Source: Maritimibacter fusiformis (lineage in GTDB: Bacteria > Pseudomonadota > Alphaproteobacteria > Rhodobacterales > Rhodobacteraceae). Taken from it: a DNA stretch of 64,000 bases. Positions within the stretch are counted from its first letter, which is position 1. Each line of letters begins with the position of its first letter. The position numbers were made by a program, and so were the translations under genes. Location of the stretch: NCBI RefSeq assembly GCF_008086115.1, contig NZ_VSIY01000003.1, positions 310,001 to 374,000 on the forward strand, in the 5' to 3' direction. Shown in pieces: positions 56,823 through 64,000 of this stretch. The notes under the pieces were generated by a model that was given only the letters and a program-made list of their open reading frames with translations, made no database searches and had not been told where the DNA came from.

Positions 56823-56936
56823 GGGCTCACCTGTTCGCATCGTTTCCCCCAAGGTGGGCCGAAGAACCGCCGGATGGTAGCGTCAGAGCGGCGAATCTGT
56901 CAGGGTTTGCGGGCAGATCGACAAGGATACCGACGA

Positions 56937-57371
56937 ATGGACAACATCGACCGCGACCTGATGCGCCTTCTGGCCGAAAACGCCCGCGCCCCGGTGGCGA
57001 CGCTGGCGCGCAAGCTGGGGCTGGCACGCTCGACCGTGCAGGCGCGCATCGACCGGCTGGAGGCGCGCGGCGTGATCGCGGGCTATGCGCTGCGCCTGGG
57101 CGACGCCGCCGAGGCCGAGTTGATCCGCGCCACGGTGCTTCTGAGCCTCGAGCCGCGCGCCACGGCCGCGGTTCTGGCCCGCCTCAAGGCGTTGCCGGCG
57201 GTCGAGCGGGCGCATACCGCCTCGGGCCGGTTCGACATGGTGTTGAGCGTCGCCGCAGGCTCGACCGCGGCGCTGGACGACACGCTGGACCGGATCGGGG
57301 AAATCGACGGGGTGCGCGGCTCGGAAAGCCTGATCCACCTGTCGACCCGGATCGACCGCAGAAGCCGTTAA
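56937..57371 (+). CDS. Lrp/AsnC family regulator
   Basis: A 144-residue regulator. The N-terminal helix-turn-helix 'DRDLMRLLAENARAPVATLARKLGLARSTVQARI' (part: LARKLGLARSTVQARIDRL) and C-terminal RAM domain ('ALPAVERAHTASGRFDMVLSV', part) are complete. ATG 56937 begins MDNIDRDL, the usual Lrp start. Divergent from the decarboxylase with 114 bases between, so it probably controls that gene in response to an amino acid. Its TAA overlaps the MFS gene's stop as TTAA. Confidence 0.92.
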   Translation: MDNIDRDLMRLLAENARAPVATLARKLGLARSTVQARIDRLEARGVIAGYALRLGDAAEAELIRATVLLSLEPRATAAVLARLKALPAVERAHTASGRFDMVLSVAAGSTAALDDTLDRIGEIDGVRGSESLIHLSTRIDRRSR

Positions 57372-58591
57372 AGGCGCGTCAGTCGCAGCCGGCGTTCGCG
57401 CCGCATCACGAACAGGATCGCGACGACCGAGGCGCCGGTGGTGGCCAGCATCAAGAGCAGCAGCGGCGTCGGGCCGCTGTCGGGGCCAAGCACGGTGCCG
57501 GCAAAGGACGACAGCACCGCGCCACCGCCCAGCATCATCGCCCCGCCCAGCCCGGCGGCGCTGCCCGCAAGGCCGGGCCGGACCGAGACCATGCCGGCGT
57601 TGGCATTGGGCATGACCATGCCGTTGCCCATGCCGAGCGGGATCATCAGGCCGAAGAACACCCAGGGCCCGCCCAGCCCCGCCATGTGCAGCACGGCATT
57701 GAGAAGCAGCCCGGCGACCCCGACGCCACCCCCGGCCAGGATCATCCGGTTGATCCCGAACCGCACCGACATCCGCGCCGCGACCCAGTTTCCGGCGAGA
57801 TAGCCCCAGCCGGCGGCGCCGAACAGAATGCCCAGTTCGGCCGAACTCAACCTGAAAATCTCCTGCCCGACATAGGGCGCGCCGCCGAGATACGAGAAAA
57901 ACCCGCCCGACGAGAACATTGCCGCCGCCGCATAGCCCCAGAACCGGGGCGAGGTCAGAAGCTCGGGGTATTCGCGGACCTGGTCGATCATCTTGCCTTC
58001 GCGCCGCATCCCGGTTTCGCCCAGGTCGCGCCAGACCACCCACCAGACCAGCACCCCGACCAGCACCAGCAGCCAGAAATTCGCCTTCCAGCCCAGCGCC
58101 GCGTCGAGCACGCCGCCGATTGCCGGGGCGAACATCGGCACCACCGCCATGCCCATCGTGACATAGGCCATCATCGAGGCGGCCTTGTCGGTCGAGACCA
58201 TGTCGCGCACCACCGCCCGCGACAGCACCATCCCCGCCCCGATCACCGCCTGCAGCATCCGAAACGCCAGGAACACGCCGACATTCGGCGCGAACAGGCA
58301 GCCGATGGTGGCAAGGACAAAGCCCACGCAACTCCACAACAGCACCGGGCGACGCCCGTAGCGGTCGGAAATCGGCCCGATCACCACCTGCAACAGCGCG
58401 TTCATCGCAAGGTAGAGCGTGACCGCAAGCTGCATCAGGTGATAGTCGGTCTCGAAATACTCGGTCATCCCCGGCAGCGAGGGCAGGAACACGTTCAGCG
58501 ACAGCGTGCTGACCCCCGCGAGCATGATCAGCGTCACGAGATGAGGAGGGGTGGTCCTGTCGAGGAACCGGATGACGGGCACGTCGGACAT
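57368..58591 (-). CDS. MFS exporter, Bcr/CflA drug-resistance family
   Basis: A 407-residue major-facilitator protein with 12 predicted helices. Motif A '[16 protein letters not shown]' (about residues 72-87) and '[21 protein letters not shown]' (part: [18 protein letters not shown]) mark Bcr/CflA drug:H+ antiporters. ATG 58591 starts [11 protein letters not shown]; the frame to 58720 runs through the pccB control region. Cargo unknown; such proteins export bicyclomycin, sulfonamides or dipeptides. Confidence 0.9.
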   Translation of the reverse strand: MSDVPVIRFLDRTTPPHLVTLIMLAGVSTLSLNVFLPSLPGMTEYFETDYHLMQLAVTLYLAMNALLQVVIGPISDRYGRRPVLLWSCVGFVLATIGCLFAPNVGVFLAFRMLQAVIGAGMVLSRAVVRDMVSTDKAASMMAYVTMGMAVVPMFAPAIGGVLDAALGWKANFWLLVLVGVLVWWVVWRDLGETGMRREGKMIDQVREYPELLTSPRFWGYAAAAMFSSGGFFSYLGGAPYVGQEIFRLSSAELGILFGAAGWGYLAGNWVAARMSVRFGINRMILAGGGVGVAGLLLNAVLHMAGLGGPWVFFGLMIPLGMGNGMVMPNANAGMVSVRPGLAGSAAGLGGAMMLGGGAVLSSFAGTVLGPDSGPTPLLLLMLATTGASVVAILFVMRRERRLRLTRL

Positions 58592-58673
58592 GGACTTGGC
58601 GTATGGCGCACCTTGGGCTTTGTCGATATGGATTGCGCCTTTTTCGGGCCGGGAACGAAAAGACGCTGCGTCC

Positions 58674-58721
58674 TTCGCAATTTTGCAATTCGCAACCAAA
58701 GCCTTGCGATTACTTTGCAAA
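58674..58721 (+). promoter_or_regulatory. TTTGCAAA/TTCGCAA repeat cluster upstream of pccB
   Basis: TTCGCAA (58674-58680), TTTTGCAA (58681-58688) and TTCGCAA (58689-58695) are contiguous, followed by a perfect palindrome TTTGCAAA (58714-58721). From memory, the short-chain-acyl regulator PccR of Rhodobacter recognises TTTGCAAA-type pairs before pcc genes. The pccB start is 71 bases downstream. The regulator gene is not in the window. Confidence 0.7.
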
Positions 58722-58791
58722 TTCGCCGGAAAGTGCTTTTGAGATCGGCCCCGGACCGTTAGGTTGCGTTGAACACATGGAGGGCCGCCAG

Positions 58792-60324
58792 ATGAAAGAC
58801 ATCCTGCAAAAACTGGAACAACGCCGCGATGTCGCCCGGCTGGGCGGGGGCGAGAAACGCATCGCCAGCCAGCACGCCAAGGGCAAGCTGACGGCGCGCG
58901 AACGCATCGAACTTCTGCTCGACGAGGGCTCGTTCGAGGAGTTCGACATGTTCAAGGCGCATCGCTGCACCGATTTCGGGATGGAGAAGCAGCAGATCGC
59001 GGGCGACGGCGTGGTCACCGGCTGGGGCACGATCAATGGCCGCATGGTCTATGTCTTTTCCCAGGATTTCACCGTGTTCGGCGGCTCGCTGTCGGAAACG
59101 CACGCCGAAAAGATCTGCAAGATCATGGACATGGCGGTGCAGAACGGCGCCCCGGTGATCGGGCTGAACGATTCCGGCGGCGCGCGCATCCAGGAAGGCG
59201 TGGCCTCGCTGGCGGGCTATGCCGACGTGTTCCAGCGCAACATCATGGCCTCGGGCGTGGTGCCGCAAATCTCGGTGATCATGGGGCCCTGCGCGGGCGG
59301 CGCGGTCTATTCGCCGGCGATGACCGATTTCATCTTCATGGTGCGCGATTCGTCCTACATGTTCGTGACCGGCCCCGACGTGGTGAAGACCGTGACCAAC
59401 GAGGTGGTGACCGCCGAGGAGCTTGGCGGCGCCTCGACCCATACCCGCAAGAGCTCGGTCGCGGACGGCGCCTTCGACAACGATGTCGAGGCAATGGTCG
59501 AGGTGCGCCGGCTGGTCGACATGCTGCCGCTGAACAACCGGGCGAAATCGCCGGTGCGGCCGTTCTTCGACGACCCCGGGCGGCCCGATCACTCGCTCGA
59601 CACGCTGATCCCCGACAACCCGAACACGCCCTACGACATGAAGGAGTTGATCCTCAAGGTCGCGGACGAGGCCGATTTCTACGAGATACAGGCGGATTTC
59701 GCAAAGAACATCATCACCGGCTTCATCCGCCTCGAAGGCCGCACGATCGGCGTGGTGGCCAACCAGCCGATGGTGTTGGCGGGCTGTCTCGACATCGACT
59801 CGAGCCGCAAGGCGGCGCGGTTCGTGCGCTTCTGCGATGCCTTCGAGATTCCGATCCTGACCTTCGTGGACGTGCCGGGTTTTCTTCCCGGCACCGGGCA
59901 GGAACACGGCGGCGTCATCAAGCACGGCGCGAAACTGCTGTTCGCCTATGGCGAGGCGACGGTGCCCAAGGTCACGGTGATCACCCGCAAGGCCTATGGC
60001 GGGGCCTATGACGTGATGGCCTCGAAACACCTGCGCGGCGATTTCAACTATGCCTGGCCCACCGCCGAGATCGCGGTGATGGGGGCCAAGGGGGCGGTGG
60101 AAATCCTCTATCGCTCGGAACTGAATGATCCCGACAAGATCGCCAAGCGCACCCAGGACTACGAGGACCGCTTCGCCAACCCCTTCGTGGCCGCCGAAAA
60201 GGGCTTCATCGACGATGTGATCATGCCGCATTCCACCCGCAAGCGGGTCTGCCGGTCGTTCGCCTCGCTGCGCAACAAGAAGCTCGAGAACCCGTGGAAA
60301 AAGCACGACAACATCCCGCTCTAG
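58792..60324 (+). CDS. pccB: Propionyl-CoA carboxylase beta (carboxyltransferase) subunit
   Basis: A 510-residue carboxyltransferase that moves CO2 from carboxybiotin to propionyl-CoA, giving methylmalonyl-CoA. '[19 protein letters not shown]', '[15 protein letters not shown]', '[16 protein letters not shown]', and '[15 protein letters not shown]' with 'AYGGAYDVM' in the C-terminal half are classic. GGAGG lies 8 bases before ATG 58792. Upstream TTTGCAAA-like repeats suggest control by a PccR-type regulator. The alpha subunit gene lies 1.5 kb downstream after two small genes. Confidence 0.97.
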   Translation: MKDILQKLEQRRDVARLGGGEKRIASQHAKGKLTARERIELLLDEGSFEEFDMFKAHRCTDFGMEKQQIAGDGVVTGWGTINGRMVYVFSQDFTVFGGSLSETHAEKICKIMDMAVQNGAPVIGLNDSGGARIQEGVASLAGYADVFQRNIMASGVVPQISVIMGPCAGGAVYSPAMTDFIFMVRDSSYMFVTGPDVVKTVTNEVVTAEELGGASTHTRKSSVADGAFDNDVEAMVEVRRLVDMLPLNNRAKSPVRPFFDDPGRPDHSLDTLIPDNPNTPYDMKELILKVADEADFYEIQADFAKNIITGFIRLEGRTIGVVANQPMVLAGCLDIDSSRKAARFVRFCDAFEIPILTFVDVPGFLPGTGQEHGGVIKHGAKLLFAYGEATVPKVTVITRKAYGGAYDVMASKHLRGDFNYAWPTAEIAVMGAKGAVEILYRSELNDPDKIAKRTQDYEDRFANPFVAAEKGFIDDVIMPHSTRKRVCRSFASLRNKKLENPWKKHDNIPL

Positions 60325-60343
60325 GCGGATCGGAGACCCGGTG

Positions 60344-60781
60344 ATGCACGACCCCAGGCCCACAGCACGCGCCCTGTCCCGCGCCGGAGCATTGGCGGCG
60401 TTTGCCGCCACGCCCGCGCTGGCCGCGCCTGTCGGGGCCGAGGGTGCCATCGCGCTGCCGTCCGGGCGCGAGGTCACGTTTCACGACGTGATCTGGGGCG
60501 AACCGGGGCCGACCGGGCTGACCGTGCGCTTTCGCTTCATCGAGCCGGACCTGGCCACGGTCATCAAGTCCACCCCCTACGACGAACTCGAGGCCGACAT
60601 GCGCGCGCTGTGCGAGGATTTCGCGCTGGGCCGGATCGCCAACATCGGGCCGCAACCGGCGCAGATCGTGGTGTCGATCTCGGACCGCCCGGTGGCATTC
60701 GGCGAGGCCGATCCCGAGGCCGCGCAGGTCTTCGAAGCCTACCGCCCCGAGGGCCACACCTGCATCTGGGAGCCGTTCTGA
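60344..60781 (+). CDS. DUF6497-like secreted protein between pccB and pccA
   Basis: A 145-residue protein with a signal peptide (cut near TPALA-A, about residue 28). The mature part has 'EVTFHDVIWGEPGPTGLTVRF' (part: FHDVIWGEPGPTGLTVRFRF) and 'VSISDRPVAFGEADPEAAQVFEAY'-type strands, which I recall as DUF6497, commonly found in this position in Rhodobacterales. ATG 60344 has GGAG at 8 bases; a GTG at 60341 is an alternative. Its TGA overlaps the next ATG by one base (TGATG). Function unknown. Confidence 0.82.
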   Translation: MHDPRPTARALSRAGALAAFAATPALAAPVGAEGAIALPSGREVTFHDVIWGEPGPTGLTVRFRFIEPDLATVIKSTPYDELEADMRALCEDFALGRIANIGPQPAQIVVSISDRPVAFGEADPEAAQVFEAYRPEGHTCIWEPF

Positions 60782-61188
60782 TGCCCCTGCCCGACATGAC
60801 CAAGCATCGCGGCTTTCCCGGCCGCCTGCCCGGCACCGATTTCCAGTTCACGCTGCGCCGCGCCAACAAGAAGGGCGCGACCCCGATCGTGCGGCGCGAA
60901 CGCCACGCCGACCGCAGGCCCGCCGACCGCCGCGCCGACACCGCCTTTCTGGCCGCCCTCTGGGCGCATTTCGGCGACGAGCCGTTCGAACGCGGCAACC
61001 TCGACGCGGGCCGCCTGTCGTGGCTGATCGGGCGCGAGGTGGTGCCCGCCGAAGACCCGTTCGATCCGGCAAGTTATCAAGCGATGCTGAGAATCAACGT
61101 GAAACTGGCACGGGCGAATTTCCCCGACGCTTTCGACGACGGCGCGGCGCCGGAGGATGACTGGGACGGGGATTGGGACGAGGAATGA
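60781..61188 (+). CDS. Conserved-looking hypothetical protein
   Basis: A 135-residue soluble protein starting at ATG 60781 inside the preceding stop (TGATG), so translationally coupled. A basic middle ('RRANKKGATPIVRRERHADRR' in part) precedes a helical region with 'PFERGNLDAGRLSWLIGREVV', and the tail is very acidic (DDWDGDWDEE). I recognise no family. Its place between pccB and pccA suggests a linked role, but nothing in the sequence shows one. Confidence 0.7.
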   Translation: MPLPDMTKHRGFPGRLPGTDFQFTLRRANKKGATPIVRRERHADRRPADRRADTAFLAALWAHFGDEPFERGNLDAGRLSWLIGREVVPAEDPFDPASYQAMLRINVKLARANFPDAFDDGAAPEDDWDGDWDEE

Positions 61189-61358
61189 GCATGTTTTCGC
61201 CAGCCCGCCCCGAATCCCGGCAATCCGCCGCGCATTTTGCCGCCCCCGCACGCGGCCCCTGTCGCGGCGCGAAAACCGCTGGCATCGTCCGGGACATGGC
61301 AGAGGCTTTATCCCGGTTTTCTGCCTGGTTTAGTCAAACCGTTACCCTTCCCCTTCTA

Positions 61359-61395
61359 CCCGGTCTGGTTCCCTACGAGCCAGACCGGGCTTTTT
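61359..61395 (+). terminator. Rho-independent terminator upstream of the wHTH-pccA frame
   Basis: CCCGGTCTGG (61359-61368) pairs exactly with CCAGACCGGG (61380-61389), then CTTTTTCG. It lies 170 bases after the hypothetical gene and 56 before the ATG at 61451, so it should end the pccB transcript and leave pccA to a separate promoter. Confidence 0.88.
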
Positions 61396-61450
61396 CGTTT
61401 GGGGCTAGAAGATCGCCAATCTTCCCACCGGGCAATCAGAGAGAAATCGC

Positions 61451-61783
61451 ATGAAATGGATCGACGAAATCCTTGATGCCTTCCGGGCATTGGGTGGCGC
61501 AGCGCGTTACGAAGATTTGTATGAGTACATCGAACGCACCACTTCTCGAGAACTCTCGAGAGAGTGGAAGGCGACGGTGCGACGCACCGTCGAAGATCAC
61601 TCCAGTGATTCAATGAATTTCCGCTCAACGGACCATTTTGTTCACCTGGACCACGGTTTTTGGGGTTTGAGGGGGCGAGAAGGGGTAAGCGCCCTCGCCG
61701 AAGCGCGGAAAAAAGCCAAGCCTCGAGACATTATCTCCGAACTATTCGAGTGGCAAAAAAAACAGAAGAACGAGGGACAGGCC
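61451..61783 (+). CDS. Winged-helix-like domain, open in frame into pccA
   Basis: This 111-residue stretch starts at ATG 61451 (GAGAGAAATCGC upstream) and has no stop before pccA; the frame runs on into MFKKILIANRG at 61784. 'IDEILDAFRALGGAARYEDLYEYIE', 'SREWKATVRRTVEDHSSDS' and 'FWGLRG' form a pattern I associate with winged-helix domains at the N-termini of HNH/restriction-type proteins. The DNA is much AT-richer than pccA, suggesting transfer. Near the join is a run of eight A (61755-61762). It may be a real fusion, a truncated foreign gene that lost its stop, or a gene whose frame depends on slippage or is misread at A8. Confidence 0.65.
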
Positions 61784-63784
61784 ATGTTCAAGAAGATCCT
61801 GATCGCCAACCGTGGTGAAATCGCCTGCCGGGTGATCAAGACCGCGAAGAAGATGGGCATCAAGACCGTCGCGATCTATTCCGACGCCGACCGCAACGCG
61901 CTGCATGTCCGGATGGCCGACGAGGCGGTGCATATCGGCCCGTCGCCGGCCAACCAGTCCTATATCGTGATCGACAAGGTGATGGCGGCGATCAAGGGAT
62001 CGGGCGCCGAGGCGGTGCATCCGGGCTATGGCTTTCTGTCCGAGAACCCGAAATTCGCCCAGGCGCTCGAGGCCGCGGGTGTCGCCTTCGTCGGCCCGCC
62101 GGTCGGCGCGATCGAGGCGATGGGCGACAAGATCACCTCGAAGAAACTGGCCCAGGAGGCGGGCGTGTCGACGGTGCCCGGCTACATGGGGCTGATCGAG
62201 GATGCCGACGAGGCGGTGCGCATCGCCGGCGAGGTCGGCTATCCGGTGATGATCAAGGCCTCGGCGGGCGGCGGCGGCAAGGGCATGCGGATCGCCTGGA
62301 ACGACGACGAATGCCGCGAGGGCTTTCAGTCGTCCAAGAACGAGGCGGCGTCCAGTTTCGGTGACGACCGCATCTTCATCGAGAAATTCGTGACCCAGCC
62401 GCGCCACATCGAAATACAGGTTTTGTCCGATTCCCACGGCAATGGCATCTATCTGGGCGAGCGGGAATGTTCGATTCAGAGAAGAAACCAGAAGGTGATC
62501 GAAGAGGCGCCCAGCCCGTTCCTCGATGAGAAGACCCGGCGCGCGATGGGCGAACAGGCGGTCGCGCTGGCCCAGGCGGTGGACTATACCAGCGCGGGCA
62601 CGGTGGAATTCATCGTCGATGGCGACAAGAATTTCTACTTTCTCGAAATGAACACCCGGCTTCAGGTCGAACACCCGGTGACGGAGCTGATCACCGGCGT
62701 CGACCTGGTCGAACAGATGATCCGGGTGGCCAATGGCGAGAAACTGTCGATCAAGCAAAGCGACGTGAAGCTGAACGGCTGGGCGATCGAATCGCGGCTT
62801 TATGCCGAAGACCCCTACCGCAACTTCCTGCCCTCGATCGGGCGGCTGACCCGCTACCGCCCGCCCGAAGAGATCGCGCTGGCCGACCACGTGGTGCGCA
62901 ACGACACCGGCGTGTTCGAGGGCGGCGAGATCTCGATGTATTACGACCCGATGATCGCCAAGCTGTGCACCTGGGGGCCGGATCGGGGCACCGCGCTTGA
63001 ACACATGCGCAATGCGCTCGATTCGTTCGAGCTTGAGGGGATCGGGCACAACCTGCCGTTCCTGTCCGCCGTGATGGATCATCCGCGCTTTGTCTCGGGC
63101 GACATCACCACCGCCTTTATCGCCGAGGAATACCCCGACGGCTTCGAGGGCGTGACGCTGGACCAGGGCAATCAGCAACGCGTCGCCGCCGCCGTCGCCG
63201 CGATGTTCCGGGTGGCCGAGATCCGGCGCTCGCGCGTCTCGGGCCGGATGGACAACCACGAACGCGTGGTCGGCTCGGACTGGGTGGTGACGCTGCAGGG
63301 CGAGAGCTTCGAAGTCAGGATCGCCGCCGATCCGAAAGGCTCGACCGTGCATTTCATCGACGGCACCGAAATGCGGGTGACCAGCGACTGGACCCCGGGC
63401 GACCCCCTGGCGGTGCTCGATGTGGCGGGCGAGCCGCTGGTGCTGAAGGTCGGCAAGATCGCCGCGGGCTACCGCATCCGCACGCGCGGCGCCGACCTCA
63501 AGGCCTATGTGCGCACCCCGCGGCAGGCGGAACTGGCCACGCTGATGCTGGAAAAGACGCCGCCCGACACGTCGAAGATGCTGCTCTGCCCGATGCCGGG
63601 CCTGGTGGTGAAGATCGACGTCGAGGAGGGCGACGAGGTGCAGGAAGGCCAGGCGCTGTGCACCATCGAGGCGATGAAGATGGAAAACATCCTGCGCGCC
63701 GAGCGGAAGGGCGTGGTCGCGCGCATCACCTGCGAACCCGGCGACAGCCTGGCGGTCGACGAAGTCATCATGGAGTTCGACTAG
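61784..63784 (+). CDS. pccA: Propionyl-CoA carboxylase alpha subunit (biotin carboxylase + BCCP)
   Basis: A 666-residue protein: ATP-grasp biotin carboxylase (residues 1-450; 'FKKILIANRGEIACRVI', 'KASAGGGGKGMRIAW', 'EMNTRLQVEHPVTE'), a linker BT domain, and a C-terminal biotinyl domain with 'EAMKMENIL' (Lys biotinylated, about residue 632). The ATG at 61784 has GAGGGAC at 8 bases and gives the length usual for Rhodobacter PccA. The frame also extends upstream into the winged-helix stretch. It forms the PccA-PccB complex for propionate, odd-chain lipid and valine/isoleucine breakdown. Confidence 0.97.
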   Translation: MFKKILIANRGEIACRVIKTAKKMGIKTVAIYSDADRNALHVRMADEAVHIGPSPANQSYIVIDKVMAAIKGSGAEAVHPGYGFLSENPKFAQALEAAGVAFVGPPVGAIEAMGDKITSKKLAQEAGVSTVPGYMGLIEDADEAVRIAGEVGYPVMIKASAGGGGKGMRIAWNDDECREGFQSSKNEAASSFGDDRIFIEKFVTQPRHIEIQVLSDSHGNGIYLGERECSIQRRNQKVIEEAPSPFLDEKTRRAMGEQAVALAQAVDYTSAGTVEFIVDGDKNFYFLEMNTRLQVEHPVTELITGVDLVEQMIRVANGEKLSIKQSDVKLNGWAIESRLYAEDPYRNFLPSIGRLTRYRPPEEIALADHVVRNDTGVFEGGEISMYYDPMIAKLCTWGPDRGTALEHMRNALDSFELEGIGHNLPFLSAVMDHPRFVSGDITTAFIAEEYPDGFEGVTLDQGNQQRVAAAVAAMFRVAEIRRSRVSGRMDNHERVVGSDWVVTLQGESFEVRIAADPKGSTVHFIDGTEMRVTSDWTPGDPLAVLDVAGEPLVLKVGKIAAGYRIRTRGADLKAYVRTPRQAELATLMLEKTPPDTSKMLLCPMPGLVVKIDVEEGDEVQEGQALCTIEAMKMENILRAERKGVVARITCEPGDSLAVDEVIMEFD

Positions 63785-63792
63785 GGCATGGC

Positions 63793-64000
63793 CTATTTCG
63801 CCCGCATATCGCGCAGTTCCTGCTGGCGTTGCGGCATCTTGTCGATTGAACGGGTGATTTCCCGCGTGCTCCAGGGCAAGGGCTTGCGCAGGTATCGCTG
63901 GCCGTCCTTGCCGATCAGCACGAGGTCGAAGCCGCGCGGGCGCAGCGCCTCGCGGATCGGGGATTTGGCGGCCGGGTCGGTGTCTGTGATCACAACCACG
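63793..64000 (-). CDS. DUF4174-like protein, C-terminal part (5' end outside window)
   Basis: The frame is open to the right edge; about 68 residues are visible. 'GFDLVLIGKDGQRYLRKPLPWSTREI' (part: LVLIGKDGQRYLRKPLPW) and 'IDKMPQRQQELRDM' match the end of DUF4174, a family of small secreted proteins of unknown function with a thioredoxin-like look. It converges with pccA, stops 9 bases apart. The apparent start codons near 63999 are GTG/valine within the domain, so the true start is beyond the window. Confidence 0.75.
   Translation of the reverse strand, partial: VVVITDTDPAAKSPIREALRPRGFDLVLIGKDGQRYLRKPLPWSTREITRSIDKMPQRQQELRDMRAK

Noticed and set aside
53574..57371. 1265-residue plus-strand reading frame
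   Set aside because: Most of it is antisense to the molybdenum hydroxylase and decarboxylase. Only the last 144 codons, from ATG 56937, are real (the Lrp-family gene in the same frame).
61173..61454. 93-residue frame between the hypothetical gene and the winged-helix frame
   Set aside because: It has no ribosome site, contains the rho-independent terminator and its composition is not protein-like. Its TGA touching the next ATG seems accidental.

Overview
The window reads as ordinary chromosome from a GC-rich alphaproteobacterium, most likely a member of the Rhodobacterales (Rhodobacter/Paracoccus/Roseobacter relatives). The evidence is: tightly packed genes with ATGA stop/start overlaps; an aa3 oxidase subunit I gene (ctaD) beside a cytochrome c550-type gene; the perM-hda-ppk ... 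ppx order; the pccB - DUF6497 - pccA neighbourhood; a class II periplasmic cAMP phosphodiesterase; a LexA box of the alphaproteobacterial GTTC-N7-GTTC kind; and a CtrA-type TTAA-N7-TTAA site. I see no integrase, transposase, phage gene or CRISPR array.

Layout. 1-2.7 kb: the end of uvrB, then a small AT-richer patch flanked by two direct repeats and holding a membrane-protein gene split by an in-frame TAG, then an ABM-domain gene and a UspA gene. 2.7-9.0 kb (minus strand): a BMP-type ABC importer (binding protein, double ATPase, two permeases), probably for nucleosides, followed by a glycerate 2-kinase. 9.3-13.8 kb: a DUF5765-like membrane protein, a cytochrome c lipoprotein, a hotdog thioesterase, two tandem L,D-transpeptidases and the lipoprotein-release pair lolD/lolC. 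14.2-19.3 kb: a copper cassette (cueR-copA and divergent copZ, with two CueR-type promoters back to back, a cytochrome c, a third L,D-transpeptidase and a lipoprotein). 19.6-25 kb: DUF2937, proS, an HSL-type esterase, two tandem fasciclin proteins and an AI-2E/PerM protein. 25-31 kb: hda, polyphosphate kinase, a cation/Ca antiporter and exopolyphosphatase. 31-40 kb: a nuclease-family protein, a SulP transporter, an adenine-salvage cluster (mtnP - secreted cAMP phosphodiesterase - apt), an FAD-linked dehydrogenase, an SOS-controlled small repeat protein, a class V aminotransferase and a 59-residue membrane protein. 40-50.8 kb: a UbiH-like hydroxylase, a HAD nucleotidase, a GntR regulator, a glycosyltransferase with a c-di-GMP-type MshEN domain preceded by a CtrA site, carA, yqeY, DUF2244, ctaD, cytochrome c550, lipB and tRNA-Leu(GAG). 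50.8-58.6 kb: divergent metR/metF, a thioesterase, an orphan molybdenum hydroxylase large subunit, a type III ornithine/diamino-acid decarboxylase with a divergent Lrp regulator, and an MFS exporter. 58.7-64 kb: the propionyl-CoA carboxylase region.

How the genes work together. Recurring themes are adenine and nucleoside salvage (importer, mtnP, cAMP phosphodiesterase, apt), copper export and sensing, phosphate polymer turnover (ppk/ppx), respiration (ctaD, c550) and propionyl-CoA use (pccB/pccA with upstream TTTGCAAA-like repeats).

The observations I would look at first are: (1) an AT-richer winged-helix-like reading frame placed directly in front of pccA and continuous with it in frame (61451-63784), with an A8 tract at the junction; (2) a two-repeat small protein under a near-consensus promoter whose -10 lies inside a LexA box (38383-38736); (3) the MshEN glycosyltransferase gene with a perfect CtrA site 45 bp upstream; (4) the amber-split membrane gene inside a repeat-flanked patch near the left end; and (5) a dispersed intergenic element (hairpin followed by GAGTATTTTTGCCAAGATGA-type sequence) present four to five times.
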